From Humisphaera borealis (GTDB lineage Bacteria; Planctomycetota; Phycisphaerae; Tepidisphaerales; Tepidisphaeraceae), in contig NZ_CP063458.1 of NCBI RefSeq assembly GCF_015169395.1, forward strand, positions 5,084,001 to 5,148,000: a stretch of 64,000 bases of DNA, given 5' to 3'. The notes under the pieces are model-generated. The model was not told the DNA's origin, did no database searches, and saw only the letters and a list, made by a program, of their open reading frames with translations. How positions within the stretch are numbered: the stretch's first letter is position 1; every line of letters begins with the position of its first letter. Position numbers and translations under genes: made by a program. Below, piece after piece: positions 11,411 through 19,072 of the stretch.

Positions 11411-11506
11411 CCCGGCAATGCAACGGACCGGAGCCGCGGGTATGGTTTCTCTCATCCGAGCGGTGCCGGGGCGCGGCTCCGGCCGTTGATCGCCCTTACG
11501 TTAGCC
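11405..11506 (+). other. attC-like recombination site 1
   Basis: 102 bp imperfect palindrome with GTATAAC at the 5' end and GTTAGCC at the 3' end, resembling the RYYYAAC/GTTRRRY ends of integron attC sites. The arms pair internally (GCAACGG..CCGGAGCCGCG with CGCGGCTCCGG..CCGTTG) with single unpaired bases, as expected of a folded attC bottom strand. It overlaps the stop codon of the upstream gene and ends 3 nt before the next ATG. Confidence 0.58.
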
Positions 11507-11509
11507 GCT

Positions 11510-11845
11510 ATGAGCAACCAGCGTTACAACCGTTCCGTGAGTGATGCGGATGCTACATTCTCACGGTGGTGCGGTGACCGTGGCATTCCACTGCACGCGA
11601 TTCAACATGTAATAACATGGGAACATTGGGATGATGGCATCGGCGTCTATTTCTTCCTCCGCACGATTTCTGACGCGGATGCACTTAGCCCAAAGCAGCG
11701 CGAAGGCATGAAGAACACGTATCTCGGATTCCTCAAAGACTCTGGGTACCCATTTGAGAAGTTTCCGAACGTGGTGTTCGAAATCGACTCGGACGAGAAC
11801 GTGCGGAAAAACTACGCCGGCAGCTACTTCTACCGGCTGCGGTAA
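11510..11845 (+). CDS. Small hypothetical protein (candidate cassette 2)
   Basis: 111 residues from ATG 11510, three bases after the attC-like site, with no ribosome-binding site visible. An in-frame TTG at 11486 would start inside the palindrome and seems less likely. The protein is acidic/aromatic, with 'WEHWDDGIGVYFFLRT' and a C-terminal 'FEIDSDENVRKNYAGSYFYRLR' (split family-like motif). No domain I can name. Base composition is clearly lower in GC than the neighbours (the line 11581-11640 is 45% GC by count), consistent with separate origin. The stop is 3 nt before the next attC-like site. Confidence 0.65.
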   Translation: MSNQRYNRSVSDADATFSRWCGDRGIPLHAIQHVITWEHWDDGIGVYFFLRTISDADALSPKQREGMKNTYLGFLKDSGYPFEKFPNVVFEIDSDENVRKNYAGSYFYRLR

Positions 11846-11847
11846 AG

Positions 11848-11949
11848 CGGCTGACCAGCCATTGGAGCGGACCGGGCGGGCGTCGCGGTCCTTGTCTTTC
11901 GAGAGCGCGTCCGGTGCCCGCCCGACCGCTGAACGTCGGTCCGTTATTC
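11848..11949 (+). other. attC-like recombination site 2
   Basis: About 101 bp imperfect palindrome from GGCTGAC (11849-11855) to GTTATTC (11943-11949). The arms pair through GAGCGGACCGGGCGGGC and GCCCGCCCGACCGCTG. The outer hexamers fit the attC consensus only partly. It lies directly between a stop codon and an ATG 16 nt further on. Confidence 0.55.
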
Positions 11950-11965
11950 TGCCAAGGGGTCCGCA

Positions 11966-12955
11966 ATGCGAGAGCCGCTGTACCGCAAGATCTTTGATGC
12001 CCCGACGCTACTCCGAGAGCAACCGCCAAAGTTCCGCCATCCTCACAAGGCAGCCCTGTTCGACATCGCATATCCAGACGGGCGGTCGGCACCCTCCGAG
12101 ATCGAGGTGACGCGGTGGGCTCAACACGTCCCCGACTCCGTTCTGCTGCCGCCCGCTCTCGCGACCGACATCCGTCCGGACTTCTACGACTACCGCCCGA
12201 TGGGCGATGTCGGGACACCCGTGGAGTGGCATGTGAACTTCGCCGACCCGCGATTGTTCGCCGCGTACGGGTCGGCGCTTTTCGCTCAGGACGAGATGCA
12301 GGTCGCCGAACACCCGTTGCTCGGTAGCGTGCGAGAGGCGCTGTTGGCAGAGGGGTTGGCGGCCAAGACGAGCGACGAGACGGGCGCGACACCGATATTG
12401 GTCCGTAACGTCGAGCGGCGGATCGTGGTCGCAACGGACGCAAATGCCGCCGCGGGCCGGCCGGTGGGCCTGTACGGAAACCGATTCGCGGCGGCGCCCC
12501 TCGATGTGGTCCGACGAGCGACGCGGCGGGTCGAGCCGCCGACGTTCAGCAATATCATCGCGATGGCCGCGCCGTCCGGCGGTCGTGGCGATTACACAGA
12601 GCGTGAGATCGAGTACGTGTTTGCCACGGCGTACACGGCATTTGAAGCGGCCGTCCAAGAGTCCGCCACGACGGGCGGCCTACAGGCGATCATCCACTCC
12701 GGGTTCTGGGGTTGCGGCGCTTTCGGCGGTAACCGACGACTGATGGTGGCGCTTCAAACGTTGGCAGCGCGGGCCGCAAATGTGCGCCGTCTCGTGCTCC
12801 ATGCGGGCGATAGCGCGGGCGCGGACGAGGCCGCGCGTGGCCTGGACGTCGCGGACAGCCTGGCGCAGCGTTGCGGCTCGACGTGCACGCTGCATACGAT
12901 CGTTAGCCGTAGCGTGATGCTCGCCTACCACTGGGGCGTCAGCGACGGCAACTAG
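11966..12955 (+). CDS. PARG-like macrodomain protein (candidate cassette 3)
   Basis: 329 residues. The segment VEWHVNFADPRLFAAYGSAL, then FAQDEMQVAEHP, aligns residue for residue with the poly(ADP-ribose) glycohydrolase signature ([24 protein letters not shown].., split). The GGG loop is replaced by FAA and QEE by QDE, which keeps the second, catalytic Glu. Downstream, FWGCGAFGGNRRLMVALQTL matches the PARG 'NWGCGAFGGD..LKxLIQ' helix. A macrodomain that removes or binds ADP-ribose is therefore likely, though the altered glycine loop leaves activity open. No signal peptide. It is flanked by attC-like sites on both sides. Other members may be annotated only as hypothetical. Confidence 0.72.
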   Translation: MREPLYRKIFDAPTLLREQPPKFRHPHKAALFDIAYPDGRSAPSEIEVTRWAQHVPDSVLLPPALATDIRPDFYDYRPMGDVGTPVEWHVNFADPRLFAAYGSALFAQDEMQVAEHPLLGSVREALLAEGLAAKTSDETGATPILVRNVERRIVVATDANAAAGRPVGLYGNRFAAAPLDVVRRATRRVEPPTFSNIIAMAAPSGGRGDYTEREIEYVFATAYTAFEAAVQESATTGGLQAIIHSGFWGCGAFGGNRRLMVALQTLAARAANVRRLVLHAGDSAGADEAARGLDVADSLAQRCGSTCTLHTIVSRSVMLAYHWGVSDGN

Positions 12956-12989
12956 CGGCGTCAAACGATTGGCGGCGGGCCGGCGGGCC

Positions 12990-13090
12990 GACTAACCAGC
13001 CATCGCAGCGGACCGGGCGGGTGTCGCGGTCCTCGTGATTCGAGGGTGCGTCCGGTGCCCGCCCGGCCATTGAATGCCGGCCCGTTGATT
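12990..13090 (+). other. attC-like recombination site 3
   Basis: 101 bp imperfect palindrome from GACTAAC (12990-12996) to GTTGATT (13084-13090). It shares the inner CAGCGGACCGGGCGGG arm with site 2. It follows the PARG-like gene by 34 nt, and is followed after 6 nt by a 235-bp nested palindrome rather than a gene. Confidence 0.57.
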
Positions 13091-13096
13091 CGGTCC

Positions 13097-13331
13097 GAAG
13101 CCCCATAGGGGCGACATAGCCATAGCCCAGGGCGCTCGACGGCGCAGCCGAACGAGCCCTGGGTGTGGAACCCTCAAAACGATGAGCCCTGAAGGGGCGG
13201 AATAGCATCCGTTCGAAGACGAGCTCTGTCGCCCCTACAGGGCTCAGGAAAGATGCCGCGTCAACCCAGGGCTTGTCCCGCTGCGCCGTCCAGCGCCCTG
13301 GGCTAATGCTCTGCCGCCCCGATGGGGCTTC
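13097..13331. repeat. 235-bp nested palindromic element (family F)
   Basis: Outer arms of 68 bp (13097-13164 and 13264-13331) match each other as inverted copies apart from scattered differences. Inside them a second inverted pair is centred on GAGCCCTGAAGGGGCG and CGCCCCTACAGGGCTC. Sub-segments such as CCCCATAGGGG and GCCCAGGGC are again self-complementary. No coding capacity. It occupies the whole gap between attC-like sites 3 and 4. Confidence 0.8.
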
Positions 13332-13338
13332 GTAATCC

Positions 13339-13436
13339 ACCTCACGAATGCAATGGCCCGGGTCGGCGGTTAAACTTCTTGTGGTTCGAGACTCGGCGCG
13401 GCGCCGGGCCGGCCATTGCTCGGCATTGCGTTATAG
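13339..13436 (+). other. attC-like recombination site 4
   Basis: 98 bp imperfect palindrome from ACCTCAC (13339-13345) to GTTATAG (13430-13436). The arms are GAATGCAATGGCCCGG and CCGGGCCGGCCATTGC. It ends 11 nt before an ATG with a good ribosome-binding site. The 5' end is the least consensus-like of the four, perhaps because the neighbouring palindromic element inserted beside it. Confidence 0.5.
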
Positions 13437-13447
13437 ACCGGAGGCAG

Positions 13448-13816
13448 ATGCGGCCCGCGGACGTGCGAGCGATCATCACGTTTAACACGCGAATGGGGAT
13501 GTTCGTGTGCCCATCGAATCGCGACAACGTCGTCGCATTCCTACACGGATACGAGTACGGGGCTGCAGGCGAGTGTCGGTTCATCGAAGCACTCAGTCAG
13601 CACATCACGTCCCGCTACCACGTAAAGCCCGACTCGCTCGGCTGGCCGCATCAGATCTCGCGTTTAGCCGAGCGGCAGTCGCTTCACTGGATGGAGGTCT
13701 ACCTGCTGGTGAGTTCGGCGGTCCTCAGCACAGGGCTAACGGGGCCACCGCCGAAACCCGCGGACGAAGCTGCCGAGCGGCGTCAGCGGCCTCAATCGCG
13801 CAAACGGCGCAGCTGA
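13448..13816 (+). CDS. Small hypothetical protein (candidate cassette 4)
   Basis: 122 residues from ATG 13448 with GGAGG five bases upstream. The core 'FVCPSNRDNVVAFLHGYEYG' and LHWMEVYLLVSSAVLSTGL suggest a compact helical protein; the last 30 residues are Pro/Arg-rich and probably unstructured. No family recognised. It starts just after an attC-like site, but I could not find a convincing attC at its 3' end, so it may mark the right edge of the cluster. Confidence 0.6.
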   Translation: MRPADVRAIITFNTRMGMFVCPSNRDNVVAFLHGYEYGAAGECRFIEALSQHITSRYHVKPDSLGWPHQISRLAERQSLHWMEVYLLVSSAVLSTGLTGPPPKPADEAAERRQRPQSRKRRS

Positions 13817-13913
13817 CCGGGGCCGCTCGACATCGCGCCGTTGGAGCGCGGCCGCGGCGGCGGTATTGCGGACGGCCTCCGTGTCCCCCCAAGCGTGGAG
13901 GCGCTGTCCCAAG

Positions 13914-13952
13914 TTCGACACGGGCAACGGGGTACCGTTGCCCATGCCACCC
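13914..13952. repeat. Single-arm family A hairpin
   Basis: One arm of the twin-hairpin family: GGGCAACGG pairs with CCGTTGCCC over a 4-nt loop, flanked by the usual CCATGCCACC end. No partner arm follows, so this is a half element. Confidence 0.65.
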
Positions 13953-14030
13953 AGAAGCCAATCGGCATCCGTTTCGTCTAATGGAATGCATCAATGGTCG
14001 CGTCGCAGGAATCGACAGGAACAAAGCACC

Positions 14031-14441
14031 ATGAACAAACAGATCTTCCTCAACCTCCCGGTCGCCGACCTGTCGAAGTCGATCGCCTTTTACCAGGCGC
14101 TCGGCTACGCGCTCAATCCGCAGTTCACGGGCGACGCCACCGCGTGCGTCGTCATCAACGAGACGACCTTCGTCATGCTGCTGACGCATGCCCGGTTCCG
14201 CGACTTCACGCCCAAGGCGATCTGCGATACGACCCAGGCGGTGGAAATCCTTCTGACCCTCAGTTGCGACAGCCGGCTGGAGGTTGATGAGCTGGTCGCC
14301 AGGGCCGTCGCCGCGGGGGGGACGACCTACGACAAGGGGGAGGATTTTGGATTCATGTACACGCACAGCTTCGTCGACCCCGACGGCCATGGGTGGGGGC
14401 TTGTTCACATGAACGCCGTGCCGCCGACGGCGTCGACTTGA
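14031..14441 (+). CDS. VOC-superfamily (glyoxalase/bleomycin-resistance-like) protein
   Basis: 137 residues forming one VOC module of two beta-alpha-beta-beta-beta halves. 'IFLNLPVADLSKSIAFYQALGY' (split) opens the first half and 'FVDPDGHGWGLVHMN' closes the second. Conserved metal-ligand positions include His near the end; the substrate cannot be predicted. ATG 14031 lies after ACAGGAACAAAGCACC, a plausible ribosome-binding site. An open frame extends upstream to 13866 but runs through a repeat. It faces the next gene tail to tail with a strong hairpin between. Confidence 0.85.
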   Translation: MNKQIFLNLPVADLSKSIAFYQALGYALNPQFTGDATACVVINETTFVMLLTHARFRDFTPKAICDTTQAVEILLTLSCDSRLEVDELVARAVAAGGTTYDKGEDFGFMYTHSFVDPDGHGWGLVHMNAVPPTAST

Positions 14442-14481
14442 TTTCGGCCACTGGGTGTGGGACGGCTGGTATTAGGGGTGC

Positions 14482-14572
14482 CGGGTGGCATGGGCAACGG
14501 TACCCCGTTGCCCGTGTCGAACGGACGACGGCGTCCCCACGGGCAAGCGGGTACGCTTGCCCATGCCACCCG
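14482..14572. repeat. Twin-hairpin inverted repeat, family A copy 4
   Basis: 91 bp, two 35-bp arms (14482-14516 and 14538-14572) around a 21-bp loop. The left arm folds as GGGCAACGG/CCGTTGCCC, the right as GGGCAAGCG/CGCTTGCCC. The base differences between arms are matched by compensating changes within each arm. It lies between two convergent genes and could stop transcription from both sides. Confidence 0.85.
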
Positions 14573-14613
14573 ATCGCGCTCGCAGAGTCGGGTGGAGGCA
14601 TCCGCGAATCTGT

Positions 14614-15111
14614 TCATCCGACCGCAACGTCCCGCCGACGATAAATCGATACCCCGAATACCCCGGCCTGCTCGGGCAGTTTTTCGTAGTGGGTGATCTC
14701 GCCGAGCCATTCGCCGCTGACGGAGTCGGGACGGCGGAAGATGAAGAGGTATCTCGCCGCCGTGCGTGACAATCGCCCGGCCCAGTTGTCGCGTGAATGA
14801 TTGACCGCCAGCGAGGTCTGCCCGCGCTGGCGGCCTTTTGATTTTTGCAGGTTGGCGCTCTGCGGCGGGTTGTAGATCGCGAACAGGATGACGATGTCGT
14901 ACGTGCCCTGGTCGTCGAGGAAGTTGCGGCCGCGCTCGCCGCGAAGGTCGAAGACGTGTCGCGTGGCGTTCGCCGATGGCCGATGTGGGTCGTGCCCGGC
15001 CGCCCAGGCCCGGGCCATCTCCAGCCACTGCTGGTCGTTGTAGCTGTTGGTAAATCCGACCAATGCGATGTTCACGGAAGACACTTTAGCCGCGGCGGCC
15101 GCCGAGGCCAT
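14614..15111 (-). CDS. Hypothetical protein
   Basis: 165 residues in the longest reading. The core begins VNIALVGFTNSYNDQQWLEM and contains YDIVILFAIYNPP and a C-terminal 'YLFIFRRPDSVSGEWLGEI'. No recognised family; the alternating strands and helices suggest an alpha/beta domain, possibly related to the methyltransferase or nucleotide-binding folds, but no motif proves it. The start is uncertain: ATG 15111 gives an Ala-rich leader, while GTG 15075 would start at the conserved-looking core. No signal peptide or membrane helix. Confidence 0.5.
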   Translation of the reverse strand: MASAAAAAKVSSVNIALVGFTNSYNDQQWLEMARAWAAGHDPHRPSANATRHVFDLRGERGRNFLDDQGTYDIVILFAIYNPPQSANLQKSKGRQRGQTSLAVNHSRDNWAGRLSRTAARYLFIFRRPDSVSGEWLGEITHYEKLPEQAGVFGVSIYRRRDVAVG

Positions 15112-15153
15112 GAGGTCGGGTGCGACTCATGTTTTCGACAACAACGAGGGAGC

Positions 15154-15306
15154 GATGGGCCGGCGTACTCGCCTGGTGGGTGGCGGTGTTGCGGCAGTCA
15201 CGCGTAGCCACGGGCAGCGGAGTACCGCAGCCCATGGCACCCGCCGGGCCGCGCGACGTGCCGCGCAGGTCTCGGAGTACCGCGACCTGTGGCACCGGAA
15301 GACCTG
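15154..15306. repeat. Family A hairpin cluster upstream of the M16 peptidase gene
   Basis: A degenerate left arm (15154-15184) faces a clean right arm (15204-15242) that contains CGGGCAGCGGAGTACCGCAG. A further self-paired arm follows (CAGGTCTCGG..CCGCGACCTG, 15266-15289) with TGGCACC ends. It appears to be a partly decayed copy plus a half copy. Confidence 0.6.
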
Positions 15307-15411
15307 TGGCACCAGAAATCCCGAGCGTCACCCTGCCAACTTGATTCCCCCGTGGCGGCGGGCGGTGGGGGAGGGTAAAACGGCGGCAACCTTCACCCGC
15401 GGAGCCGCCTG

Positions 15412-18249
15412 ATGAAACTGACATCGTTGCCTGCCGCCTGCCTGGCGATCCTTGCCGTCGCGTCTCTTTCTGCCGTGTCTCGTCCCGCGGGTGCCGCCGA
15501 GGTGCCGGCGGCCAAGCCGGTGAGCTTCACGCAGGAGACGCTGCCCAACGGGCTTCGCGTGATCTACGCGCCGCTCACCAACGCGCCGGTCACCCACGTG
15601 CGGGTGTTCTATCACGTCGGCTCGCGCGACGAACGCCCCGACCGCCAGGGCTTCGCGCACATGTTCGAGCACATGATGTTCCGCGGATCGGCCCATGTCG
15701 GGAACCAGCAGCACATGAAGCTGGTGAACGGCGTCGGCGGCATGTCGAATGCTTTCACGAGCTTCGACCAGACCGTCTACCTGCAGACCGTTCCCTCGCA
15801 GCACCTGGACATGGTGCTCTACATGGAGGCCGACCGGATGGCCTCGTTCAAGGTCAAGCAGGACATCTTTGACACCGAGCGGCAGGTGGTCGGCGAGGAA
15901 TGGCGGCTGCGGCAGAATCGGCCGTACGGCACGCTGTACGAAGATCTGCTGGGCAAGGTGTTCACGCAGCACTCGTACAAGTGGACGCCCATCGGCAACA
16001 TGCAGCACCTGGCTGCGGCCAGCACGCAGGACCTGCAGGACTTCTTCAACACCTACTACCTGCCGAATAACGCGGTCCTCGTCGTCGCCGGCGACTTTGA
16101 CCTGGCCAAGACCAAGGAACTGGTCAACAAGTACTACGCCTGGATTCCCAAGGGCCCAGAGGTCAAACGGCTGACGGCGGTCGAACCGCCCCAGACCGAA
16201 ACCCGCCGGGTGGAGGTTAGCTATCGCGTGCCGCTGGCGATGTCGGCGATCGCGTTCCATACGCCGGCGTATTCGTCCGACGACCACCACGCCCTGGACC
16301 TGCTCGGGTCGATCCTGGGCGGCGGCCGCTCCAGCCGGCTGGATCGGTTGCTGGTCAACAGCGAGAACCCGCAGGCGGCCGACACGTCGGCCTCCAACAT
16401 GCAGTTGCAGGATGCCGGGCTGTTTATCGTCAGCGGCACCGTTCTGCAGGGAAAGAGCGTGGACGCCGTCGAGAAGGGCCTGCTCGATTCGATTGCCGAG
16501 GTCATCGCCAAGGGCGTGACGCCGGAGGAACTTGAGAAGGTCAAGACGCAGGCGCGGATCAGCCTGATTCGCGGTCGGCAGACGGCGGAAAATGTCGCGT
16601 CGGCGTTGGGGAACGAAGCCCTGTTCGCCGGCGACCCGACGCGGGTGAATACCGCGCTGGCCAAGCTCGAAGCCGTCACCCCGGCCGACATCCAGGCCGC
16701 GGCCAAGAAGTACCTGGCGGTCGAGAAGGCGACGATTCTAAAGGTCAAGCCCGATCCGCTGGCCAAGCCGGCGGCCCTGCCGGCCGCGGCCGCGAAGGAA
16801 GCCGTCGCCGCCGCCCCCGTGGCCCGCGAGGTGACCTTCCCCGCCGATTGGCCGAAGGGCCCGCCGATCAACGATCAGGTCGTCCGCGCCAAGTTCGAAA
16901 AGGGCACCGAAACCGCGATCGATGGCGTGAAGGTCATCATCATGCCCGACGACCGGCTGCCGCTGGTGAACTGGAGCCTGACCGTCCGCGCCGGTTCGCA
17001 CCTGGACCCCAAGGGCAAGGAGGGCCTGGCCGACATCGTCACCGATATGGTCCGCCGCGGCTCGACCGGGCTGACCTACGACCAACTCAACGAAGAGCTC
17101 GAATCCAAGGGCGCGACGATCAGCGTTTCGGCCGGCGGCGACTACACCCGGCTGAGCGGGTCATCGCTGTCGAAAGACCTGGACTACGCGATCGGTCGAT
17201 CGCGCCAGGTGCTGCTGGAGCCGACGTTCCCGGCGGCAGAGTTTGAAAAGCTCAAGGCGCAACTCCTGTCGAGCCTGTCGCTCCAGCAGGCGACGCCCGG
17301 CAGCGTGGCCGATGACGACCTGGAATCGGCGGTGTACGGCACATCGGCCCTGGGCCGCAGCGCCAAGCCGGCGAGCGTCGCGGCGATCACGCTGGACGAC
17401 GTCAAGGCCTGGTACAAGGCCAACATCACCCCGAAAGATGCCATCCTGCTGATCGCCGGCGATGTGACGGTGGAATCGGGCAAGGCGATGGCGAAGAAGC
17501 TGATCGACGGCTGGAAGGCCGACGCCACCACGCGCGACACCGCCGGGCTGTACGACTTCCCGCCGGCCCCGCAGAAGCGGCAGATCGTGCTGATCGACAA
17601 CCCTGACGCCAGGGGTTCGACCATCCGCATGGCGATCCGCGCGTACGACATCAAATCCGACGACAAGTACGCCGGCACGATCGCCGGGCAGATCCTGACC
17701 AGCGGTATCGATTCGCGGCTGAACAAGTATGTCCGGGCCGAGAAGGGGCTGAGCTACGGCGTTCATGGCGTGTTCCAGCCGGGGCGGCAGGCGGGCGTGT
17801 TTACCGCCGGCACCGACGGCCGGATCGACAAGGCCGCCGAGTCGATCGAAGCGATCTTCCACGTGCTGGACGGCATGAGGTCGGCGAACGTGACCGACGC
17901 CGAGCTGAAGGAAGCCCAGACGCGGACCATCGGCCTGATGCTGATGGGTATGCAGACGATCCAGCAGCAGGCGCAGTATCGCGTGGACGGCCTGCTGAAC
18001 GGCTACCCGATCGACTACTACGACGTGTACCCCGAGAAGATCTCCGCCGTCACGGCCGATAAGGTCAAGGCGGTCATGACGCAGTACGTCGCGCCGGACC
18101 GCTTCACGATCGTGGTCGTCGCGCCGGCGGCGCAGGTGAAGGAAGCACTGGAGAAGATCGGCGAAGTGAAGGTGCTGCCGATGCCCGCCAAGCGCGAAGG
18201 CGGCATGGAGCAGCCGGAACTGCTGCAGCCGAAACCGGAGAAGAAGTAG
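15412..18249 (+). CDS. Exported M16 zinc peptidase, two fused M16 halves
   Basis: 945 residues with a signal peptide (residues 1-29, ending 'PAGAA'). The N-terminal half carries the inverted zinc motif HMFEH (His83, Glu86, His87), with the third ligand in 'GEEW' (about Glu163), so it should be the active half. The second half (from about residue 500) repeats the fold ('GVKVIIMPDDRLPLVNWSL') but lacks HxxEH, as in processing-peptidase pairs and pitrilysin-type fused proteins. An Ala/Pro linker separates the halves. Predicted periplasmic peptidase degrading or processing peptides. The start follows 'CGGAGCCGCCTG'. A twin-hairpin lies just downstream of the stop. Confidence 0.92.
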   Translation: MKLTSLPAACLAILAVASLSAVSRPAGAAEVPAAKPVSFTQETLPNGLRVIYAPLTNAPVTHVRVFYHVGSRDERPDRQGFAHMFEHMMFRGSAHVGNQQHMKLVNGVGGMSNAFTSFDQTVYLQTVPSQHLDMVLYMEADRMASFKVKQDIFDTERQVVGEEWRLRQNRPYGTLYEDLLGKVFTQHSYKWTPIGNMQHLAAASTQDLQDFFNTYYLPNNAVLVVAGDFDLAKTKELVNKYYAWIPKGPEVKRLTAVEPPQTETRRVEVSYRVPLAMSAIAFHTPAYSSDDHHALDLLGSILGGGRSSRLDRLLVNSENPQAADTSASNMQLQDAGLFIVSGTVLQGKSVDAVEKGLLDSIAEVIAKGVTPEELEKVKTQARISLIRGRQTAENVASALGNEALFAGDPTRVNTALAKLEAVTPADIQAAAKKYLAVEKATILKVKPDPLAKPAALPAAAAKEAVAAAPVAREVTFPADWPKGPPINDQVVRAKFEKGTETAIDGVKVIIMPDDRLPLVNWSLTVRAGSHLDPKGKEGLADIVTDMVRRGSTGLTYDQLNEELESKGATISVSAGGDYTRLSGSSLSKDLDYAIGRSRQVLLEPTFPAAEFEKLKAQLLSSLSLQQATPGSVADDDLESAVYGTSALGRSAKPASVAAITLDDVKAWYKANITPKDAILLIAGDVTVESGKAMAKKLIDGWKADATTRDTAGLYDFPPAPQKRQIVLIDNPDARGSTIRMAIRAYDIKSDDKYAGTIAGQILTSGIDSRLNKYVRAEKGLSYGVHGVFQPGRQAGVFTAGTDGRIDKAAESIEAIFHVLDGMRSANVTDAELKEAQTRTIGLMLMGMQTIQQQAQYRVDGLLNGYPIDYYDVYPEKISAVTADKVKAVMTQYVAPDRFTIVVVAPAAQVKEALEKIGEVKVLPMPAKREGGMEQPELLQPKPEKK

Positions 18250-18281
18250 GTCTGAGTACGCCCGGCATCCCAATGTCATGT

Positions 18282-18375
18282 GGGTGCCATGGGCTGGCGT
18301 ACTCGCCTGCCCGTGGCTGCGACATAGCCGTCACGCGTAACCACGGGCAGCGGAGTACCGCAGCCCATGGCACCC
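18282..18375. repeat. Twin-hairpin inverted repeat, family A copy 5
   Basis: 94 bp with 35-bp arms (18282-18316 and 18341-18375), 31 of 35 positions matching. The four differences swap GC for CG in pairs (GGCG/CGCC in one arm, GCGG/CCGC in the other), so each arm stays a hairpin. It lies between the M16 peptidase stop and the cupredoxin start. Confidence 0.85.
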
Positions 18376-18406
18376 GGGTCACTGGGCTAGAACCCAGGAG
18401 CGAGCT

Positions 18407-19048
18407 GTGCACAAAACGCTGACAATTTTGCTCGCCGCGCTGGTTGTCGGATGGACGGTATCCGCACAAGCGCAGCCTGCCAGCAGGCCCGCCGCGACCG
18501 CGGGTGTCGTCGCCGGCAGGATTTCCGCCGAGCAGGGGAAGACGCTGCCGGAGATGATCGTCTACCTCGAATCGACCGACCCGGCGGCGAAGTTCGCGCC
18601 GCCGAAAGAACCCATCCACGTCTCGCAGCGCGACGCCAAGTTCACGCCGTCGTTGATCGTGGTGTGTGTTGGCCAGTCGGTCGATTTCAGCAACGACGAG
18701 CCGCGGCCGTTGGAGCACAACGTCTTCTCTCGCTCGCCGGCCAAGCCGTTCGACCTGGGCCTCTACCCGCCGGGCACGGGGCCCAAGATCGTCAAGTTCG
18801 ACGCCCCGGGCATGGTCCGCCTGTTCTGCTCGATCCACCGCTACATGGACGGCGTCATCTTCGTAACACCCACGCCGTTCCACGCCAAAGTCGCCGAGGA
18901 CGGCACGTACCGCATCGAAGACGTTCCGGCGGGGGAATGGAAGGTAAAGACCTGGCAGCGTAACGCGCGGTTCAACGAACGCGAGTTTATGGTCAAGGTC
19001 GCGGCGGGGCAGACGGTCGTGCAGAACGCGGAGATGTCGCGGAAGTGA
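18407..19048 (+). CDS. Exported cupredoxin-like protein
   Basis: 213 residues from GTG 18407, preceded by AGGAG. A signal peptide (to about residue 23, 'VSAQA') is followed by a plastocyanin-like beta-sandwich. The candidate type 1 copper ligands are the His in 'PLEHNVFS' and the Cys, His and Met in 'RLFCSIHRYMDGVIFV'. The last 50 residues form a short carboxypeptidase-regulatory-like strand set ('GTYRIEDVPAGEWKVKTW'). Such proteins carry electrons or copper outside the cytoplasm. No obvious redox partner is adjacent; the upstream gene is the M16 peptidase. Confidence 0.83.
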   Translation: MHKTLTILLAALVVGWTVSAQAQPASRPAATAGVVAGRISAEQGKTLPEMIVYLESTDPAAKFAPPKEPIHVSQRDAKFTPSLIVVCVGQSVDFSNDEPRPLEHNVFSRSPAKPFDLGLYPPGTGPKIVKFDAPGMVRLFCSIHRYMDGVIFVTPTPFHAKVAEDGTYRIEDVPAGEWKVKTWQRNARFNEREFMVKVAAGQTVVQNAEMSRK

Positions 19049-19072
19049 CCTGGGACGCAGACGGAGGGCAAA

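Noticed and set aside
13733-13855. Possible fifth attC-like site at the 3' end of cassette 4 (GGCTAAC to GTTGGAG)
   Set aside because: The arms hardly pair and it would cover coding sequence; kept out of the list.
10679-14030. Search for an integron integrase near the attC-like sites
   Set aside because: No tyrosine-recombinase motifs in any frame here or elsewhere in the window; the cluster is called integrase-less.
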